Source of the DNA: Cristatella mucedo
Taxonomy: Eukaryota; Bryozoa; Phylactolaemata; Cristatellidae
Reading direction: 5' to 3'
NCBI GenBank assembly: GCA_009760855.2
Contig: WPIO01000158.1
Span: 342,001 to 406,000, forward strand
Length of the DNA stretch: 64,000 nt
Shown: in pieces, positions 40,721 to 64,000 of the stretch
Position numbering within the stretch: the stretch's first letter is position 1
Layout of the letters: the number at the start of each line of letters is the position of its first letter
Notes under the pieces: generated by a model
The model's input: only the letters and a program-made list of their open reading frames with translations
The model's database searches: none
Told to the model about the DNA's origin: nothing
Translations under genes and position numbers: made by a program

Positions 40721-41039
40721 GTATCGCTGCTGTACAAATCTGTCTTCGCGGTGTATTTTATAGGCGAGTTTCGATGTGTCTGCCCCGGGAATGACCTCGG
40801 CAAGGATTCGATTCTTTACCTTTAAAAATTAAGCATAAGATTGAGAAAAACGACAAGGCTATGCAGGATATAAAGAATATTTTCAAAGAATAGGCCGTTA
40901 GGCTACCGAGTTTTTTCACTTCCTGTTCACCTAGGTGGAATAAGCCAAATGTCGTTTACGTGGAGTGGAAAATTGTGATTTACAAGAGTGAAACTAGGGA
41001 GCGCAGTAGCAGACAATAATTTGTGATCCCTTAAGTGAG

Positions 41040-41198
41040 CTGCATAAAGTTTTCAAGGCCGTTTTAACCCCGTGCGGGGTATACTACAGGCGGGGTATAC
41101 TCAGGCCTGATGCACAGGCACTTGCGGCGCTTCTTAGTTTTTCCCGTCTTCCAAAGCAAAGTTGCAATTCCCCGTAATTTTTCACGGGTGCACGCTAA
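41040..41198 (+). mobile_element. Helitron 3' terminal segment
   Basis: It shares CAAAGCAAAGTTG and TTTTTCACGGGT with the copy ending at 43252. A stem CCCGT / ACGGG with an 8-base loop lies six bases before the terminal CTAA, which is followed by T: the full Helitron 3' signature. Confidence 0.55.
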
Positions 41199-41539
41199 TT
41201 CTTATACAAAACATGTAGTCTACGACCACGATTTTCTTACAGCAAACAACTGGAAATAAAAAGGAGATAAGCGAGCAGACCATAAGTGTACCTATCGCAG
41301 ACAGAAATGAGAAAAACGAGTAACAAAGAAAGCCACCCAGTGCCACAATGCCGACACACCACAGAAACGTCGCATGTGACACAATTTGCAACAAAAAGAG
41401 ACTGAATAATAATTACAGAACCTTCGTGCTATCAAGATCAGCGAACACACTTCATATGACAAGGTTAATCGCAAAAAGAGACTGGAGGTATGATTCGAGT
41501 ACTTTACAGTCCAGGTCGTGGTATAGAGTCCTGGTCCGA

Positions 41540-41646
41540 CAAAAGGCCGGGCTCACTATCTACGCTGGGCTTACCGCTACGTCCAGCAACACTGAGGCCC
41601 GCATTAAAATGCAACGTGGAATTGCCCATAATTTTTCACATGCTAG
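41540..41646 (+). mobile_element. Degenerate Helitron 3' terminal segment
   Basis: AATGCAACGTGGAATTGCCC, then ATAATTTTTCACATGCTAG followed by T, is a diverged copy of the 41198 terminus with the same spacing. Confidence 0.4.
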
Positions 41647-42359
41647 TCCCATAACAAAATATAGCAAGTCCGTGTTGCTAGCGTAGAACATGCTATTTGA
41701 CAGACGCAGAGGGCTAAATGTTTCCAGCCGAGGCCATTGCGTACAACTCACTTCCAAGCCTGAAGCACAACTCAGTGTTCAAAGCACGAAGAAGTACTGA
41801 CTAATTGTCCACCCCTATAACAAGCTAGTTTGTTAGCTGGCTTGTTAGTTACTCCGTCCGTCAGAGTCACTGACGTCACATTTGCAATCCGTCCTTCGTG
41901 ATATCTATAGCATTACTACGATGTTATGGCAATGATTAGTGTCAAAAAGGGGGAGATGATTTGCAAATTTGGATATTTATTTGAAAAATGCACTCTAATA
42001 ACTTAAATTTAAAATTGAAATGCTACAATTACACAGTACCATGAGCTTATAAGGGTTTTGTCAAAGCGTGACATTGGGATCTCAAAAGCTTGTGTTCTCT
42101 GCACAAGGACCGTCTTTGGTGTCGCCCGAAGTGACGACTGTCGCTTTTGGAACGTCCAAATTCCGCTCTGACCAGGTGAATTGGTGTATTGGAAAGCGGC
42201 CCAGCCTATACGGTGTCATTTATGTTGTTAACTTACAAACAGCCCATTCTCTGCTATGAGCACGGTGCCCACAGCATAATGTTCAACGTGGTAACCAGCG
42301 TTTGTCCATATTTACTTAAAATAAAAACCTTTACAGCTATATTTTCGGCTTAAAGCTTT

Positions 42360-42720
42360 TCGCTGGATCCTAAAAACTAAATACTAAACTCCAAAATCTA
42401 AGCAGAAAACCTTTAAACCTGACCCATAAACCCAAAAACTCAACCATTAAGTCATTTAACCCAAACGCATACAAACCCTAAACACTAAACGAGCTGGTTT
42501 GGTCAAGCGGTCGAAGTGCTCGCCCCGACCAAGGTCTGACTGAGGTCGTGGGCTCAAGCCCCGAGGCATATGTGAAGCGCCTGAACAGAGATTAAGTTTT
42601 CTTGGGGCGCTATATGAATGAATTATATTTTTCTTATTTTATATATAAACCTAAATCTCACACCTTAAACCAAAACAGATAGCTCTAAACGCATTCATTA
42701 AATCTAAATATACAAAAACG
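42360..42720. repeat. Degenerate A/C-rich tract with CCTAAAC-like words
   Basis: On either side of the SINE-2 at 42490-42645 the plus strand is strongly depleted in G and repeats words such as CTAAAC, CCTAAAC and ATAAACC without a fixed period. It is not a clean telomere repeat. Confidence 0.5.
42490..42645 (+). mobile_element. SINE-2 copy inserted in a CCTAAAC-rich tract
   Basis: Head GAGCTGGTTTGGTCAAGCGG, B box region GTGGGCTCAAGCCCCGAGG and the hairpin tail with GGGGCGCTATATGAATGAAT. The flanks on both sides are A/C-rich. Confidence 0.7.
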
Positions 42721-42929
42721 CTGAGTGAATATGACCGACCAGAAGTTTAGCTTTTGGTAAGCGATGAAAGCGCGTAAATAGAATCTGCCCGTTATTCATC
42801 ATGAGGGCTTACTATATAGTTATTTGAATTTAAAGATGGTTAGCGCATCTGTACGTTCCGTACACGAAAATCAATGCTGATTCGCGACCCGGTGATGACA
42901 AATAAATTTCATGAAATTTGATGTATGTT

Positions 42930-43252
42930 TTTAATTAAAGCGAGAAAGTCCGTCCGTCCTTCCATCACGCGGCAAGACGGCGACCAGTACTTCCGCGTGT
43001 GATGTTTAATAGACGTCATTGACTCAGCGACGCGAGTCTACATGCAGTGAGCTCTAGCATTTTTTATGAGAAATTTAATACATGTATTTTTGAAATACGT
43101 TTTTTTCCTTCGTATGCAGGTTTTGCTGTACGAACTAAGAACTCTAAGCTTGGCAATCAGTACGCCGGGTCACCAGCTAGGTCAGCGGACAATCAGGCTC
43201 ACCTTCTAAAGCAAAGTTGAATTAAATCGTCATTTTCACGGGTTCAAGCTAG
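42930..43252 (+). mobile_element. Short non-autonomous Helitron
   Basis: The left part carries GAGAAAGTCCGTCCGTCC, typical of Helitron 5' ends. The right end is TTTTCACGGGTTCAAGCTAG followed by T, fitting the CTRR|T rule. A weak hairpin (CGT...ACG) lies just before the end. The exact 5' base is unclear. Confidence 0.55.
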
Positions 43253-44155
43253 TTATATTTAGCCCATCCGCTTCCTCTAGGATGCAATTCAGGAACCACT
43301 AATAATGAGTCTGGTCATGATATGACTGATATACCCGCAGCATTCTAGTGTTTCCGCAGAGCATAATCGGTAGCTCTAGACTGCTCGGCAAGAAATTTTC
43401 TAGATTAATTTTGTAAGACCAGATGAAGGAGTATGGACTCGGAGCCGATTTTCAAGACCCACACGAGGGCTTGAGCTTCCCGTCTTACTCGTGGGATTCC
43501 CAACTTAGCTTTAAAGGGACACTTGACTTGTTCATGCATCGAAGCAAATATTACAGCATGTTAGCCCAAAATGGAAGTTTACATTAAAATTACGTAAATT
43601 CGCTTGGTGGCAAACAAGTTCTTTCCTCGCTAAGTTTGTGTATCCTTGTGATTTGGCGTCTTTTTTCTTTTACGTGATAACGTTCCGCGTTCAGAGATAG
43701 GGCTGGACAGTAATGCAAAACTCGCATTAAGGATGCAGGGAAGTTTAACCTTCTCAAAGTATGATATCACTGTTAAGAGATAGTTCGGTATTGGAAATCC
43801 GAGGTGCGCTTGCGTTCTGCCGGTGCTGTCTGGGACTGTTGTCGCGGAACGCGCCACCGCTGATGTGCGCAACAGGCCAAGCGTGTAAAAAGAAAAAGCT
43901 AAAACTAAGAAAATTGATTCGGGATATAGGAAAAACTGAAGTCGTTATGATTTAGATGAGGATCTAGCATCAGTCGATGATGACTGTTCCCTAGCTCAAG
44001 CCAGACTAACATAAGGGCGTGGCAGGCACCTCTTAGATACCGCGGCGGAACAGGAAGCGATCAGCTAACAGCTTCCCCACTTGACTCCGTACTTTTGCTT
44101 CCGTCTACCTCCAAGCATGGGCAAGTGGCCTTGGGATAGGTTTGTTCTTATTTAG

Positions 44156-63707
<19,552 letters not shown>

Positions 63708-64000
63708 GCTAGTTGCACAAGCAGGTGCTATCCAGAGATTCCGACGTCTTTTTATGTTATGTATGTTGTACATATCTACGATAGCGGCTGTATCTGCAAT
63801 AGGGCTGCACTCAGAATAATCTCTGTAAGAGATTAGTTGATTATTGTGTGCATAGCAGATCCTTTTACCTCACAAGAAAATGTGGAGAATCACGTGCTGG
63901 GTTAAAGGCTTCAGCAAGTCCACAAGCTACATCATTTTAATGATGCACTGACTGCTGATCGAGGATATGTACTCTTTTATTTGGCTTCGATATTTACATT

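Larger units (their letters stand above)
32803..44155. other. Intergenic region with repeats between the Ala-rich gene and METTL2
   Basis: The Ala-rich gene (minus) and METTL2 (plus) point away from each other across 11 kb. Contents are LINE A 33.3-34.1, (CA)n 34.2, hairpin 35.4, 127-bp duplication 35.6-35.9, a GC-rich patch 35.2-36.4, LINE B ends at 36.6 and 39.9-40.7, Helitron ends at 41.2, 41.6 and 43.25 and a SINE-2 at 42.5. The ORF at 37154-37357 (VMKKMTLYQLRQQNKSDSIQ) is unexplained. In 37.5-39.8 and 43.3-44.1 I see nothing assignable. Confidence 0.5.

Noticed and set aside
63708-64000. Polyadenylation signal of METTL2
   Set aside because: No AATAAA or ATTAAA is seen in the remaining bases. 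The 3' UTR probably continues outside the window.

Overview
This is a piece of an animal nuclear genome. The evidence is spliceosomal GT-AG introns of 0.1 to 7 kb, conserved animal genes split over many exons, long (GA)n, (CA)n and (ATT)n microsatellites, and dense interspersed repeats (decayed non-LTR retrotransposons, two tRNA-derived SINE families, Helitron ends, a Tc1-type element, a small LTR element). Nothing bacterial, viral or organellar is present. I think it is an invertebrate but cannot place it in a phylum.

Three protein genes can be followed. (1) On the + strand, 1352-19513, twelve exons encode a SLC30A5/ZnT5-type zinc transporter. All splice phases join, but the N-terminal exon or exons are missing or not proven. 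(2) On the - strand, about 32.8 down to 26.8 kb and perhaps to 23.0 kb, at least six phase-compatible exons encode a large Ala/Ser/Gln-rich protein with a short ordered N-terminus and basic nuclear-type motifs. I do not recognise the family. (3) On the + strand, 44156-63707, nine exons encode a complete 362-residue METTL2/METTL8-type tRNA 3-methylcytidine methyltransferase. It has two possible start codons, and the longer form begins with a presequence-like N-terminus.

The rest is repeats. There are two LINE lineages of CR1/L2 style, here called A and B, all decayed. SINE-2 carries the same 3' hairpin as LINE A, which points to a LINE/SINE partnership. SINE-1 is a second tRNA-like family. A gag-only LTR element (44895-46688) sits in METTL2 intron 1. 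Three Helitron 3' ends and one 5' end, an 833-bp terminal-inverted-repeat element (55866-56698) and a dead Tc1 copy (53.4-54.1 kb) are also present. The gene-free stretches 19.8-23.0 kb and 32.8-44.1 kb hold LINE and SINE remnants, microsatellites, a perfect 15-bp-stem hairpin and a 127-bp tandem duplication.

The three genes have no evident joint pathway (zinc import into the secretory pathway, an unknown nuclear-type protein, tRNA modification). They look like ordinary neighbours in a repeat-rich region. Exon coordinates were derived by eye from splice consensus, reading phase and recalled family sequence, without any search.
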